A stretch of 64,000 bases of DNA, taken from NCBI GenBank assembly GCA_003255025.1, contig QANY01004000.1, positions 806,001 to 870,000 of the forward strand, read 5' to 3'. Both the position numbers and the translations under genes were made by a program. The notes beneath the pieces were generated by a model. The model was not told where the DNA came from and made no database searches. It saw only the letters and a program-made list of their open reading frames with translations. Shown here piece after piece: positions 11,161-24,422 of this stretch; within the stretch, counting starts at the first letter, position 1; each line of letters opens with the position of its first letter. This DNA comes from Datisca glomerata (Eukaryota; Streptophyta; Magnoliopsida; Cucurbitales; Datiscaceae).

Positions 11161-14100
11161 ATGAGTAGGTTATCTAGAAGATAGTTCTTCTAGTAGCATT
11201 AGGTCTATAATATCTTCAATATCCAACATAGTGGATGAAGAATATTTTGAATTTGCATATGATCAAGTAGATCAGAAATATTTTGAATACCCATCAGATG
11301 ATCATAATGATCATTTCGAATACCTTTCAGATGATCAGGAAAATCATTTTGAAGACCTTAATCAAGTAAATAATAGGGTATGGAACATACCTAATAAAAC
11401 TAAGAATTCCAATTCTAATTATCCATTAGAATTCGAATACAGCAAGAATTAAAAAAATTGAAAATTAAAGATTTAGAACCTAAAGGAATAAGTTCCCAAG
11501 AAAGTCAGACAATTCTTAATAATAAACAATCTAATAAAATTAACTACCAATCTTTTAATTCTAAAGTTAGGGGGTATAACCAGTCCAGTACTCCTAAGAG
11601 TTCCTTTTCTGGATCATCTATTAATAATGATCAAGATTTTAGGATTAAAGAATCAATACAAAAATTTAAAAATTATAAAAATTTGAATCCAAATATTCTG
11701 CACTAAGAATACAAACCAGATTGAGCAGGTCTAAATAAACGCAATGATGACCTAGTCAATCTTAATAGACGTAATAGGTTCAAAGATTCATATAATATGG
11801 ATAAAAAAATCATACTTGCTGAATGGAAGGCATCCATGCAAAAATATAAAGTTAACATATTTTTCTTGATTATATCGAAGATATTTATGAGAAAATATTA
11901 AAATAATTTTCAAATCTAAATGGGTCAAGGAAGACTCCAGTGTGGTAATTGTATGTCATCCACCACCTGAAAAATCCTAATTAATCATAAAAGTTCCCAA
12001 CTTAATAAAGATTTCATTAAATCTCTCCAACTTCATTAAGGGAAAACTCCTGATGAAGAAATACTTAGAAGGTTAAAATATTTAAGAGAAATTATCTCAG
12101 AATCAGATAACCATAGGTTAGAATCTACCTATGAACCTTCAAATAGTATTGATGAACTATCCAAAGATTTAGAAATTAAATCAACTGTCAAGGTTAGTAA
12201 CCATGACAGTATCTTTCAATTAGACATTCATAGGTTAGAACCCACCTATAAATATTCTAAAACTAATGAATCATCTTATTCTGGTATAATTGATAATCAA
12301 AATAATTGTTCAGAATTCAAAAACCTTACTAATAATAAACTTCAAGAATTAGAGGACAGTAGTTCAAATTTAGAAAACCATATGTTAGAATCAACCTATG
12401 AATCTTTCACAATTGATGAATCTTCAAACGTTAGCAAAGTTGAAGAAACATTTAAAAATTTAAAAATTAATAAATCATCCCCTGTTAAAGACATTAACCA
12501 TAAAAATTCTTTTATCACTATTTCTTCTTTCAGGATAGCAAAGGAAGAAGAACCTAGTAAAAAATTAATTGAACAACTAAAGTACTTCAATCAAAGTCTA
12601 ATTACAATAGGTGATCAATTAGACAAAATTCAGAATAAGGTTGATATCTTCATAAACCTAAAGCTAGTGAAACTCTGGAAGAAAAACCTTTAATAAATCT
12701 TTCAGACAAAACCACTCCAAATATTGTTCCCCTCAATAAACAAATCGATAAATACTCCATGAACTAAAAATAATCGATCAAGATAATAGTTCAGATCCAG
12801 AAAGCCATAGGTCAGAGTCCACCTATGATTCATCTATAATAAGTAAATTTTCAAACATTAATAATATTGAATAATCATTTAAAAATTTAGAATCATCTGA
12901 AATTAAATCATAATATACCTCATGAATTAAAGGTAATTAATCAACACAATAATTTAGATTTAGAAAATCATAGGTCAGAATCCACCTATGAATCATCCAC
13001 GATAAGTGAATCTTCAAACATTAATAATATTGAAGAATCACATAGAAATTTAGAAATTAATAAATTAGAAAGGACATGGCCTAAAAAGCCTGTTCATCTT
13101 GATATTCAAATTTCTTAAAATTCTTTAGTTAACCAATTTTCTGTTTCTACAGATAAATTGCACAAATGGAATATTGATGGGCATTCTAAGCAGGAAGTTC
13201 TCAATAAATTTCAACACATGACAATGATAGCTAACAGCTACATTACCACACACAATTTACTTCACAATGAGATAATCAATCTTTTAGTCACAGGATTCAC
13301 ATGAATGATATGTTCCTGGTGGGAAAATTATCTCACAAAAGAATTTACCATCCTTTCAGCAATAAAGATTAATGCTGAAGGAACACTAAATATTGAAGAA
13401 AAATAGGAAACAATACATAATGCCACCAATACACTTCCCCAGACAATAGTTAAATACTTCATTGGAATGCCGAGTAATATTACTTAACATATCCATAATC
13501 AATTGACCAAACTTAGGTGTCCGAACCTAAGTAAAATCCACTAATACAAAATATATTTTTGTCCAAAATAATGTCAAGAGATGATAATAATCAGCCCTCT
13601 TGGAAAGAAAAAATTTATTAATAAATTACCCATTTTATACACACACAAAATAAGAATAGTCCTTAGTAATAACCTAGGAAACATAGACTATGATAGTCTT
13701 ACCTATGGTACGATTATTACTACAATAAAAAATGAAGATTTTGAAATATGCACTGATTTGAAAAATAAAAACTATAGAATATGACTAAGACAATTCTTGT
13801 GAGCAGTATGGTTTACCCCCTATTAGGGAAAATTCTCATTCAAACCCTAGAAGGTCTCACAAGCCTGATAGGAGAAAGTACCATAAGAATAAGCATAAGA
13901 TTTTTAACCAATATTTTTCAAAGAATAAAAATTTTGACAAACGTTTCTCCAAGAATAAAATTTATTCTAGAAGGAAACATCATAAATATTCTTTTGATAA
14001 AAATAAACTTAAGTATTTTAAATATGGCCAAAATGGTCATTCCTCTAAAACTTGTCAAGTTAAAGACAAAATTAATCAATTAAAAATCTCTAATAAATAA
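11161..14100 (+). pseudogene. Copy A polyprotein, N-terminal and coat-protein part (broken)
   Basis: ATG 11161 corresponds to the polyprotein start of copy B (24422). An acidic stretch (DEEYFEFAYDQVDQKYFEYP) is followed almost directly by the segment equivalent to the region after the movement protein in copy B (SSFSGSSIN), so the movement-protein domain is deleted here. Several imperfect 100-150-nt internal repeats around 12100-13050 encode variants of HRLESTYE. The coat core is recognisable at about 13130-13790 and a zinc-knuckle remnant at 14020-14090 (YGQNGHSSKTC with the first cysteines lost). Many in-frame stops. Confidence 0.75.
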
Positions 14101-14304
14101 AAACAAGAATTGTTTAGAATCACAGAGTCAATAGAAAACTATGAAAGTGATAGTGATGATTTAGGAGAATTTGAATATCTTGAGTCCTCAAAATCTAACT
14201 CTTCCAGTTATGACAGTAATTCTCCTAACATCTCTATGGGGTGTAGAGATAGTTGTCAAAAATTTAATGTTCTCAACATAAATAAATAACAAGAAGAAAA
14301 TCTC

Positions 14305-14960
14305 TTGTTGGATTTAATTAGAAAAATTAAAAATCCAGAATACCTAGGAAGACTTAGAAAAGTAATTTTAAAAGAAAATACTAAATCTAATAATAATACT
14401 GCAAGTCTTTCACACACTCTTGAAAAATTGACTAAGATAAAAGGGAAAGAAAAGGAAGTTACCTTACTGAAACTTCAAAAAGAAATTAAAAATATTAAGA
14501 CTGAAATAAAAGATTTGAAGAATTTAACCACCGAAATAGAAAAGGAATTAAATCTTTTAAAAATAGAAAATCTAATTAATAAACAAGAATTTAGTGAATC
14601 TAGTAAATTACTAATTTCTGATAATGAGGTTGAAGAACTCATTAACTATCATGAAAATGATGAACACTTCATCCAAATCCTCAATTACATCAAAATCAAG
14701 AAATGGCACATAATGGTCAGAATAAATCAAGATTTTGATTATACAACAATGGCTCTTGTTGATTCAGGAGTAGATTTGAATTGTATGCAGAAAGGACTAG
14801 TTCATCCAAAGTACTTCAAGAATATAAAAAAATCTCTATCTTCTGCCAATGGTACTCATATACATATCAAATGTGAAATACCCAAAGTTCATATTTGTCA
14901 AGACAATGTATGTTTTAAAACATCGTTTGTTTTAGTAAAAAAATATGACTGATAAAACAA
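14305..14960 (+). pseudogene. Copy A aspartic protease region
   Basis: A lysine/glutamate-rich, probably coiled stretch precedes the protease motif ALVDSGVDLNCMQ, in which DSGA has become DSGV, then SSANGTHIHI and VHICQDNVCF. The frame ends at a stop near 14950 inside the domain. In intact relatives this protease processes the polyprotein. It is downstream of, and in the same direction as, the coat remnant. Confidence 0.8.
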
Positions 14961-15032
14961 TTATAGGTTTACCATTCATTTCTTTGTTGTATCTTTTTTA
15001 CAATAGAGTATGATGAGATAATTACTTATCCT

Positions 15033-15740
15033 ATGGATGAACCTGTTAAATTCAAATTTCTTTCTTTTTCTGTTTTTAAATCCAAAAGGATTGAGGAACA
15101 TCTTCAAGCTACTATTCTTCAAGATCAAATCTTTGAACAAAGAAATCTTTGTTTAGTAATCAATTACAGACCCCTTAACGATGTTTTGGAATGGATAAAA
15201 TATCCAATAACAAACAAAATGGACTTAATCAACAGATTTAGAGAAGTTGTTGCATTCTCTAAATTGGACATAAAATCTGGATTTTGACAAATCCAGATAA
15301 ATAAGATTGATTAATACAAAATTATATTTGATCATTATAAATGGAAAATAATACTATTTGATCTTAAATTTACTCTAAGTAAATTTTGAAATATAATGAT
15401 TGAATTCTTTAATCAATTCTTAATTGACTGCATTCTTAGTCAACAATACTGGTCGAATTTCTTGATTGTTTACATTAATAACATTTCCTTTAACTATGAC
15501 AAACAATACTGGAAATACTTTAAATTATTTACCAAGATAATAAAACAGAACATTTAAGTTATCTTTGCAAAAGGAATCAAATTATCAAAAAATAGATTTC
15601 TAGAATTTGAAATTTATTTCATACAATTTTCCTTATTAAATCAAAAACTTGCTTTAACTAATTATGAATATGAAAAACATGTTTCAAGATTCCTTCCGAA
15701 CAAAGTTTTTCCAGGTAATAGTCTATTTATAGCAATTTTG
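15033..15740 (+). pseudogene. Copy A reverse transcriptase fragment
   Basis: NYRPLNDVLEWIKYPI and FSKLDIKSGF are standard RT motifs. After a stop at 15286 the frame continues to the active-site box, which reads YINN at 15471-15482 where YxDD is required, so both catalytic aspartates are lost. RNase H and the second ORF are deleted after about 15740-15950. Confidence 0.8.
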
Positions 15741-15949
15741 ATTTAAATATTTAATTTATACAATGTATTAATAATTAATTTCATGACCCTCTTACTTGTA
15801 ATCCTTTGCAGAAAATCATACCAAGATTCTGCAATATGACAATTTGATAAACCTGGCTTACTAGAATATGAGAAAGTAAAGGCCATAGTATTTAATCAAA
15901 ATTATTTTAAAATCAAGAAGCTTAATGGCACAAGCAATTATCAAGGGGT

Positions 15950-16467
15950 CTAATGTGCAATAGTCTCAATGACATTTCAACCACAAGCAATCATGACAGA
16001 TTAATTATGAAAGACACGAAGACCAAGATAACAATTATCGAGGAATCTTTACATTTTTGTCTTTTTCTATAATAATTATACTAGTTGTCATATTATTAGG
16101 CAACTATTTACACTTTTTACTATTCTTAGTCAGAAGTAGGCATGTAAAATGTTTTTACTTTTGTAGAATAGAATAGTTCAGGTAAGTTATGGGTTCCCGG
16201 TGAACTCCATTTTCCTTAAGCTATAAATAGGCAGTCTCTCCCATTTGTGAATCAGAACTCATTTTACAACTCTTACTATTTGAGAGCTAAAACCTGTTTT
16301 ATGAAACAAAACCTTCTTCTTCTACTCATCTTTTATAAATCTTTTCTTCTTTTTTCCTCAACATAAATTAGTGAGAGGGAGCACTAATTTATTATTGCCA
16401 ATAAACAGTGTTTATGTAAGTTTTTAATCTTACATCTTAATACAGTTTTTGTAATTGTTGTTTGTTA
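15950..16467 (+). promoter_or_regulatory. Viral pregenomic promoter and R region, copy A
   Basis: TATAAATA at 16222-16229 lies in a segment almost repeated at 17272-17279 (reverse) and 27758-27765. Downstream AATAAA at 16400-16405 fits the viral polyadenylation signal within the terminal redundancy of the transcript. Whether it still drives transcription is unknown. Confidence 0.65.
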
Positions 16468-16990
16468 AGAGGGGGTAATAAGAAGTAAGAAGATAAACAC
16501 TAAAAACTGTATTAACAAATAGTAATTATAAAAACTGTATTGAGAATTTCATATTGTATTTTTTTGTTACTAAACTTGTGGTGTCTTCTACAACCTCCTA
16601 TTAGGCTTCATTCTTCTTCTTTTCGCCTCTACAACCACCCTACCCTCAGAATTTACGTATCTAAGAGGTCTTACCTAGGTCCCTGAAGCTAACCAAATAT
16701 AAGCTGATACGTTAGCCTTTGATAAAAAGATTCACAGATTAGGCAAACAAATAATACAGAGAAATAATCAACTATAAGAATAACCAGCCACTTGGGCGGA
16801 GAGTAAGATTAGATATAAGTAATTATTCATGTAAGCAAATAAGAAAACAATAATATTAATGACCAACCATAATATGCGGCAAATAGTTTAATTATGCAAA
16901 ATTTAGAAGTAGAAACAGTTAATGAACAATATTATCTCCATCAGGTTTGGCTTTGATACTAAAAGCCGCGTGATTGAACAGTATTTAAGA
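16468..16990 (-). other. Inverted leader and primer site closing copy B
   Basis: In reverse orientation this reads from the 3' end of the viral unit through the primer site (AGTATCAAAGCC, 16949-16961) into the leader, then jumps at about 16546 to R-region sequence. It is continuous with copy B, so B carries leader sequence at both ends and exceeds one genome unit. The junction with copy A at about 16467/16468 is a near-perfect inversion of R sequence. Confidence 0.7.
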
Positions 16991-17814
16991 GGGGGTATTA
17001 AGAAGCAACAAAATAAATAGTAAAAACTGTATTCACAAACAGTAATTACAAAAATTGTATTAGGATGTAAGATTAAAAACTTACACAAACAGATTTTATT
17101 GGTAATAATAAATTAGTGCACCTGCTCACTAATTTATGTTGAAGAAAAAAAGAAGAAAAGATTTACAAAAGAGGAGTAGGAGAATAAGGCTTTGTTTCAC
17201 AAAACAAGTTTTAGCTCTCAAATAATAAGAGTTATAAAACAAGTTCTGATTTATAAATGGGAGAAACTATCTATTTATAGCTGATGAAATTGGAGTTCAC
17301 CGGGAACTCATCACTAACCTGAACTATTCTATTCTATAAAAGTAAAAACATTTTACATGCCTACTTTTGTCTACTTTTGACTAATAAAAGTGTAAATAGT
17401 ACAATGATTACAAAATGACAGATTACAAAGAATCTTGGTAGGTGAAATCCTTTGTGGTTGTCATGGTCAGGTATTTGTCAATGGTCCTTGATAATTGTTA
17501 TCCCGAACTAGAGGTCACTTGTTCTTTGATTGTTTTGAAGAGTATGATGATCACTGCATTGTGCTCTTGGTGTTATCATGATATCTTCAAAATTATTTTA
17601 TCGACATTTTGCCAATGATGTATTTAGTTTTTCCTATTCATCTTCACTGAAATCCACATCATCAAAAGGGTCTTGTGAATCCCGGAAGGGATTATGGGCT
17701 CATCGGGGAAGAGAACAAACATGAGATTTTCTCTTTAATTTCTAAGAGGGTGATTTAGACAATTGACTCTTTTTATTTTTTACCAGGTGACTTGACTCTA
17801 CTGAGGAATCAGAA
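16991..17814 (-). promoter_or_regulatory. Copy B 3' region with promoter
   Basis: TATAAATA (reverse) at 17272-17279, in the same context as copies A and C. The stretch from 17400 to 17814 is the poorly conserved 3' part of the second ORF and shows no intact frame. Confidence 0.6.
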
Positions 17815-18960
17815 TCAGAGCAAGAAGAATGAGCATTTTTGTATTAACTCATGTTTTTCTTTTGATTTTTTAGGCCAGATTTTTTCTTTTAAAGAAGGTC
17901 TTGTGGTAGATTTTGAATTTTGGGAGGAATTTGATGATTGGTTAATTTGAGGAGCTTGGTTATATGGTTCCTTAATTTTGAAGGAGGCCATTGGAGGCTT
18001 GAGAAACTTTAACCGGGGGTGAGATTTTGCTATTTCTTCATTTATGGAAGCCGATATCTTTAATGTACTGAATTTATCCCACCATTTTACATAGTATTGT
18101 CTCGTGAGGATTTCTCCTTCAATGGCGTATTGCCACTTCAAAATCCATGGAATTTTGTATTTATTTATAAAATAAATTATTGGGAGAAAAGAAGCATTAA
18201 CTGTTGAGGGTTTAAATAATTTTAAAAATAAGCTGAAATTTTGTTGTAATTCGATTAGGAATATTTCAAAGATAGGGTCATAGATTGAGCACCATCTTGA
18301 AACCATTTTGGTAAATTGATTTTGAAATTTTTGTCAAAATTTAAAAACCAATAATGAGAAAATTCACTATTTTGGTGCAAGAAAATTGTTTGTCATGCAT
18401 CAATATAGTCAAAATAATTATATTATTTTTATTTAAAAAGGGTTTTAACCCTGAGGGATAGATTTTCCATTCTTCCAAAGTTATTATTCTGAAGATATAG
18501 AAGGAATGATAGATGATTTTTCCTTCTGCACTATTTATGAGTTTGTTATTTATTGATTTTATTTTTAGTAGAATATCTCTGTAGAAACTAAGAGTTTTGT
18601 GCTTGTGTCCAAGGACGAAATGAGAATCAGGAAGGTAATAGGCCTTCGCTATTTCTATTGGATTTTTAGAATGGGCAAATGAGTGTTCAATATAAAAGAG
18701 ATTTTGACTGGGGGTTTCCCTATGATAAGGAGAAGATTTTCTATAATTGGTGAGTGATTGGTTGATGACCAATTATGGGTCAAATGGTTTAGAGACTGTA
18801 AATGTATCAAATTGATTGACCAAAGTAGATTGGTATTTAGGCCTGGTAGACCCAAGAACTGTTAAATGGGTATTTTTTGGAGTAAAAGACTTATATTTGA
18901 TTTGGGCCTTAAGGACCAATTGTTGTGTGGAGGATTCTCCTTTAGTCATTTTCCCCGAGC
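17815..18960 (-). pseudogene. Copy B second ORF (unknown function, viral)
   Basis: Follows RNase H with little spacing. Two long pieces, 18341-18960 and 17815-18306, are separated by a stop/frameshift. Recognisable segments are SLVINQSLTNY, SSPYHRETPSQNLFYIEHSF, HKTLSFYRDILLK and IPWILKWQYAIEGEILTRQY...KWWDKF, followed by a Ser/Lys-rich tail. The same WILKWQY segment is in copy C. I recognise this as a protein found downstream of the polymerase in florendovirus/petuvirus-like endogenous sequences; its role is not established. Confidence 0.7.
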
Positions 18961-18986
18961 CTTGGGGCATAGACCCCATCTTTTTG

Positions 18987-19530
18987 TTACCCCTGTAAGA
19001 ATTCACGAGTTAAGAAGTCAGGAACTGAATTATTAATTCCTTTAATAAATCCAATATCGAAATAAAAAATACTAAGTATAGAGTACCATCTAGCAAAGAT
19101 CTTTTTGGAGGCTATATTTTTAACATCCTTTTCTAGAACATGTTTAGCAGATTTACAATCAATTTTTAACAAAAGTTTCTGATTTAACAAGTCATCTTAG
19201 AATTTCTGTATGCATAATACAACAGATAAAATTTTCTTCTTAATTGTACTTTAATTAACTTGTGATTGAGACCATGTTCCAGATGTAAACCTAATAATTT
19301 ATTCATGTGATTCTGGGGAAATTTTTTGTAACAACATACCTCCATATCCAATTTCAGAGGCATCAGTTTGGACAATTTTAAAAGAATTATTAGTAGGAAT
19401 GCCAAGACAAGAAAGTGTCTTAACATGGGCTTTAATTCTTTTGATTAAATCAGTATGGACAGCTGTCCAAGGAGAGGGATTCTTTTTAAGCCTGTCAAAG
19501 AGAGGCTTACAATCAATTCTCATTTTATTG
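18987..19530 (-). pseudogene. Copy B RNase H region
   Basis: QTDASEIGYGGMLLQ carries the first catalytic aspartate and the typical glycine pair. The domain ends with FARWYSILSIFYFDIGFIKG and NSVPDFLTREF. At least one frameshift near 19190-19300 splits it. It would remove the RNA template during replication in an intact virus. Confidence 0.82.
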
Positions 19531-19684
19531 TAAAAATCAAATATGTAATTTAAGATCCTTGAAATCTTTGCAATTGTATTTTATCTAGAATTTCATTGAC
19601 GAATTTGTCAGCAAATTGTATTACCCTGTCGATTGGCTTCATTATAGAATGGTGTATTTCAAATCCTAAGAATCTAACCTTAGA

Positions 19685-20300
19685 TTAAAATAATTTAATT
19701 TTGCTTCCAGAGATAACTAGACCATTTTGTTTTATTATCCTCACAAATGATTCAAGGTGTCTCCAATGTTGTTCTATCATTTTTGAGAAAATAAGTACAT
19801 CAGCAATGTAAACAATTGAGAAATCAGTAAATTGGTTAAATATTTCATTCATTATATTTTGAAATTCACTAGGAGCATTTTTATGGCCAAAAGGCATTAC
19901 ATTCCACTCATAATGGCCAAATGGAGTTACAAATGTTGTTTTATATTTATCACTTTCGTTTATCTGGATTTGCCAAAATCCAGATTTCATATCAAACTTG
20001 GAGAATATCAGTGCATCTCCAAGTCTATTTATTAAATCCTTTTTGTTTGGTATTGGATATCTTATCCATTCCAAAACATTATTAAGGGGTTTATAATTGA
20101 TTACTAAACAAGGAACTCCTCATTCAATTTCACTGGCCTTCTGGACATAAAATGTCGAGCTGGACCAAGAAGATTTGTTCCTTCTAATAATATTCTTATT
20201 GAGAAGTTCTGTATTTTTCTTTTTATAGAACTCAAGCATTTGAGAATTCATCGAAATTGGCCTTGCCTTTGTTGGGATATTTTTCTTATCAAATCTCTTG
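19685..20300 (-). pseudogene. Copy B reverse transcriptase
   Basis: Long readable RT: CLVINYKPLNNVLEWIRYPI, FSKFDMKSGFWQIQI, FVTPFGHYEWNVMPFG, NAPSEFQ. The active-site box reads YIADVLIF: the first catalytic aspartate is alanine (codon complement at 19802-19804). A stop lies upstream near 20120. This lesion differs from the one in copy A. Confidence 0.88.
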
Positions 20301-20448
20301 ATATAAGGAAGACTGACAGTATGTTGTTTTCTGTGCTAGAAAGCATTGGGAATATCAGAACATAATTCTTTACAGATTTTTTGTTCGAATATTTTAATTT
20401 TGTTTTGAAGAATAGAACTCTGATGTTGTTCTTCAATTCTATTGAATT

Positions 20449-20900
20449 TTAATTCATCTTGTAGAAAACATAATTATTTTTTTTACAAGAAATGAGATTT
20501 ATTGAATTAGAGATAGATTTTTCTTTTAGAGTTTTTAATTTTTCATTACGAGGAAAAGAGAGGAATTTAATTTTTATAGGTTTACTCATGACATAGGTAA
20601 CTATTCCACCATACTCTGTTGAAAATGGATATAGCAGAGCAATGAATGGTAAATCTAGGATAATTTTGTCAGTTATATTTTTTACTAAGACAAATGATGT
20701 TTTAAAAAATACATTGTCTTGGCAAATATGGACTGTGGATATTTCATAATTGATATGCATATGAGTACCATTAGCAGAAGACAAAGATTCTTTTGTCTTT
20801 TTAAAGTACTTGGTTGGAACTAGTCATTCTTGCATACAATTCAAATCTGCTCCTAAATCTACAAAAGTCATTGTTGTGAAATCAAAATCTTGAATGATTA
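20449..20900 (-). pseudogene. Copy B aspartic protease
   Basis: FVDLGADLNCMQE carries DLGA where DSGA is needed, followed by a stop, then LVPTKYFKKTKESLSSANG, VHICQDNVFFKTSF and IILDLPFIALLYPF. Two independent lesions in one domain. Confidence 0.82.
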
Positions 20901-23290
20901 TTCTAACTATTATGTGCCATTTTTTAATTTTAATGTGATTTAGGATTTGGATGAAGTTTCATCATTGTCAAGATGGTTCATAGGTTCTTCAACCTCATTA
21001 TCAAAATCAGTAATTTACTAGATTCACTCAATTCTTGTTTGTTGATTAGATTTTCTATTTTTAAAAGATTTAATTCCTCTTTTATTTCATTGTTTGTATT
21101 CTTCAAATCTTTTATTTCAATTTTAATATCTTTATTTTCCTTTTGGTTTCTGTAAGGTAACTTCTTTTTGTCTCCCTTTTACCTTATTGAATTTTTCAAG
21201 GGTTTGTGAAAGATTTGCAGTATTATTATTATTAGACTTAATATTTTCTTTCTTTAGAACTACCTTTTTAAGTCTTTCAAGATATTATTGTTTTAATTCT
21301 GGATTTTCAATTTTACAAATTAAATCTAACCAGAGGGTTTCTTGTTCTTCATTTTTATTCAAGACATTGATTTTTTGACAACAATTATCCCTACACCTCA
21401 TAGTGATGTTAGGAGAATCACTGTCAGAATTTGAGAATTCAGTTTCAGAGGATTCAGGGTGTTTCATATTCTCCTAAATCATCACTATTACTGTCATGGT
21501 AATTTATTGTTTCTAAGATTCTAAACAATTCATGTTCATCTTCTTCAAAAAAATTTAATTGATTAATTTTATTCTTGACCTGATAAGTATTTGAAAGGTG
21601 ATATTTCTGACCACATTTAAAACACGTAATATTAGTTTTATCAAATATTTTATTAAACCTTTTTCTGGAATAATTTTTATTCTTAGAGAAGTTTTTATTC
21701 TTAAAAAACATTGATCGAAATTGTTATTCTTATGTTTGTGGTAATTTTTCCTATAGGGCTTATGAGACCTTTTAGGGTGAGAATCTTTTCTATTCTTCTG
21801 AGAATGGGCAATAAAGGGTAGACCGTATTACTCACAAACTCATATTTAGTAGTTTTGCTTTCTTTTTGAATTTGTTTGTTGATTTTCATATCAACACACA
21901 TTTTTAATCCTTCTTTTTGTATTATAGTAATTATTGTTTCATAGGTTAGACTATCATAGTCTATATTTCCTAGGTCATTACTAAGGACTGTCCTTATTTT
22001 ATGGGCAACGAGATTGGGTAATCCATTAATAAATTTTTCTTTCCAAAAGGGTTTATTACTATCATTCATTGACATTACTCTGGATAAGAATATATTCTTA
22101 TACCAATTAAAATCACTCAATGTTGGACACCTAAGATTTGTAATTGATCATGAATACGTGAAGTAATATTACTTGGCGTACCAACGAAGTGTTCAGTTAT
22201 TGTGTAAATGAGTGTATTTATACCATCAGGTATTGTTTCCTGATTTTCTCCAATAATTGGGTTTCCTTCAGCATCAATCATAACTGCTGAAAGAATGGCA
22301 ATTTTGGATTCTTGTGTGAGATGTTTTTCCCACCAGGAATGGAGCATTCATGTGAATCCTGTGACTAGAAGATTTATTACTTCTTCATGAAGTAAATTGT
22401 GAGAGGTAATATAGTTGTTAGCTACCATTGCCATGTGTTGTAATCTATTGAGGACTTCCTATTCAGAAAGACCATCTATTCCATTCATATAATTTTTCTG
22501 CAGAAACAAAAAATTGATTAACAAGAGAAGATTCAGTAATTTGAATATCAGGAGGCATGGATTTCTTATGCCATTTTCTTTCTAATTTATTAATTTCTAA
22601 ATTCTTAAATGTTTTTTCAATATTGTTAATATTTGAAATTCACCTATTGTGGATGATTCATAAGTTGATTCTGACCTATGACTATTTGAATCAGTATTAT
22701 TTTCTTGATTAATTAGTTTCAATTCTTTAAATATTTCATCAATTTTTTCAAACTTAGAATCTGAACTACTGTCTTGGTTAACTACCTTAACAGAGAAGAT
22801 GACTCAGTGGATTTATTCTTTAATTCCTGAATCATTTTATCAATTTTTTTTTTAATTGGAATATTTTTTAAAGTGGTTTTATCAGAAAGATTTATTAAAG
22901 GCTTTTCTTTCAGGGTTTCACTAGGCCTAGGTTCATTGAGAACATCAACCTTTGTTTCATTTTTTTTTAATTGTTTACCTATTTTAATCATGATTTTCTC
23001 AGGAGGAAGATGACTAGTAGATACTACACTAGAGTCTTCCTTAACCCATTTATACTTTGAAATTACTTTGATATTTCTTTCGTAAATATCTTTAACATAA
23101 TCTAGGAAAAATATATCAATTCTAAATTCTTGCATGAATGTCTTCCATTCAGCAAGTATGGCTTTTCTTTGATCCATATCATACGAATCTCTGAATCTAT
23201 TACATCTATTTAGATTGTGTGGGTCATTATTATATTGGGTTAGACCTTCCCAATCTGGTTCATATTCTTGACTCAAGGTTCTTATATTTA
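20901..23290 (-). pseudogene. Copy B coat-protein region with zinc knuckle
   Basis: From the N-terminal side: WEGLTQYNNDPHNLNRCNRF and ILAEWKTFMQEF at 23060-23260; coat core at 21701-22347 (SWWEKHLTQESK, KPFWKEKFINGLP, GNIDYDSLTYETI); zinc knuckle at 21590-21640 reading CFKCGQKYHLSNTYQ, where the last cysteine of CX2CX4HX4C is tyrosine; then an acidic tail and a Lys/Glu-rich linker to the protease. Frames change at least four times. Confidence 0.8.
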
Positions 23291-23393
23291 GAACTAAGAG
23301 TTGAGGATTGACAGAATGAAGGCTTCCTTGGAAATTTGATCCAGCGGGTGCTTCAGTTTCATCAGATTGACCAGTCTTGTTATCAAAGACTGG

Positions 23394-24422
23394 CTAACTA
23401 ACTTGAGAACTTGTGGCTATGGCTTTAAGTTTTAAATTTTTAATTTGTAGTTTCTTTAATTCTTGTTCTAAATGTTGAATCCTAAAACTTTGTTCATTAC
23501 TAACGGATGATCCAGAAAAGGAATTCCTAAGCGTACTAATCTGACTATACTCCCTAATTTGTGGACTAGAAGATGATTGCAAGTTAATTTTTACAGTACT
23601 ATCCATGTACTGCTGGATGTAATCTCCATCTTCAATTGGTCTTTGAATTTGGGTAGGTTGACTTTCATTAGTTAAAATCCAATTTGTTGGTAAAAAAATA
23701 TCAGACCACCTAATTGTTTTAGGAACTCTAATATTTACATTACTTTGACTAGATTGTATCAATAGGGTTTGATTCTTTGGACTCCTATTGATGGTTTGGA
23801 AGTTCATATTTGTTTTGGTTACTTTGTAATGAATTCTAAAGATTAAAGCTAGAGGTTGGGTGCCTTTTAGGACTTGGTAACCACTAGTTTTCATATTTAA
23901 AGTTATTATTTTAAAATATGGGGATCTGCTAAACTAACAGACAGATCAGAAAAACAATCAAAATGAATTGGACCATTACAAATTGAAGATCTAATTAATC
24001 CTAAAATACTATCATTAAAATTTATAAATCTTGCATCTCGCAAGGCTAATAAGACAGAGATATTTAAGCCTCTTCTTGTGAGTGGTTTTACTTCAATCTG
24101 GACTAAATCAAAATGAAGGAAATTATATCCTTCTTGAATATGATACTTTATTGCATCAGAGGAAAGTAATTGACATGTTTCATGCTCTTTTCCAAGAGCA
24201 TATATTTTTTTAATTATTTTTACATGATGCTGAGGCTTGAAAAAAAGCAACATACTATGTTGATTTATAAATATTTTTATTGGAGATTTTAGGTATATTC
24301 CATACCCTATGATCTACTTAATCATCTGCTAACTCAATGTAATCATCATTTATTATATCAGGTATTGAGGTTATTGTTGACCTATTACTACTAGAAAAAT
24401 TATTCTTAAATAATCTACTCAT
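23394..24422 (-). pseudogene. Copy B polyprotein start and movement protein
   Basis: ATG at 24422 (reverse) starts MSRLFKNNFSSS; an early stop follows about 45 codons later. The movement-protein core (23906-24253) reads IYALGKEHETCQLLSSDAI, VLLALRDARFINFNDSILG and CNGPIHFDCFSDLSVSLADP, a strong match to the caulimovirid cell-to-cell movement family. After a frameshift at about 23900 the domain finishes with YQVLKGTQPLALIFRIHYK. The downstream part (to 23394) is Ser/Gln-rich and ends in a Leu/Lys-rich helix. This domain is absent from copies A and C. Confidence 0.82.
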
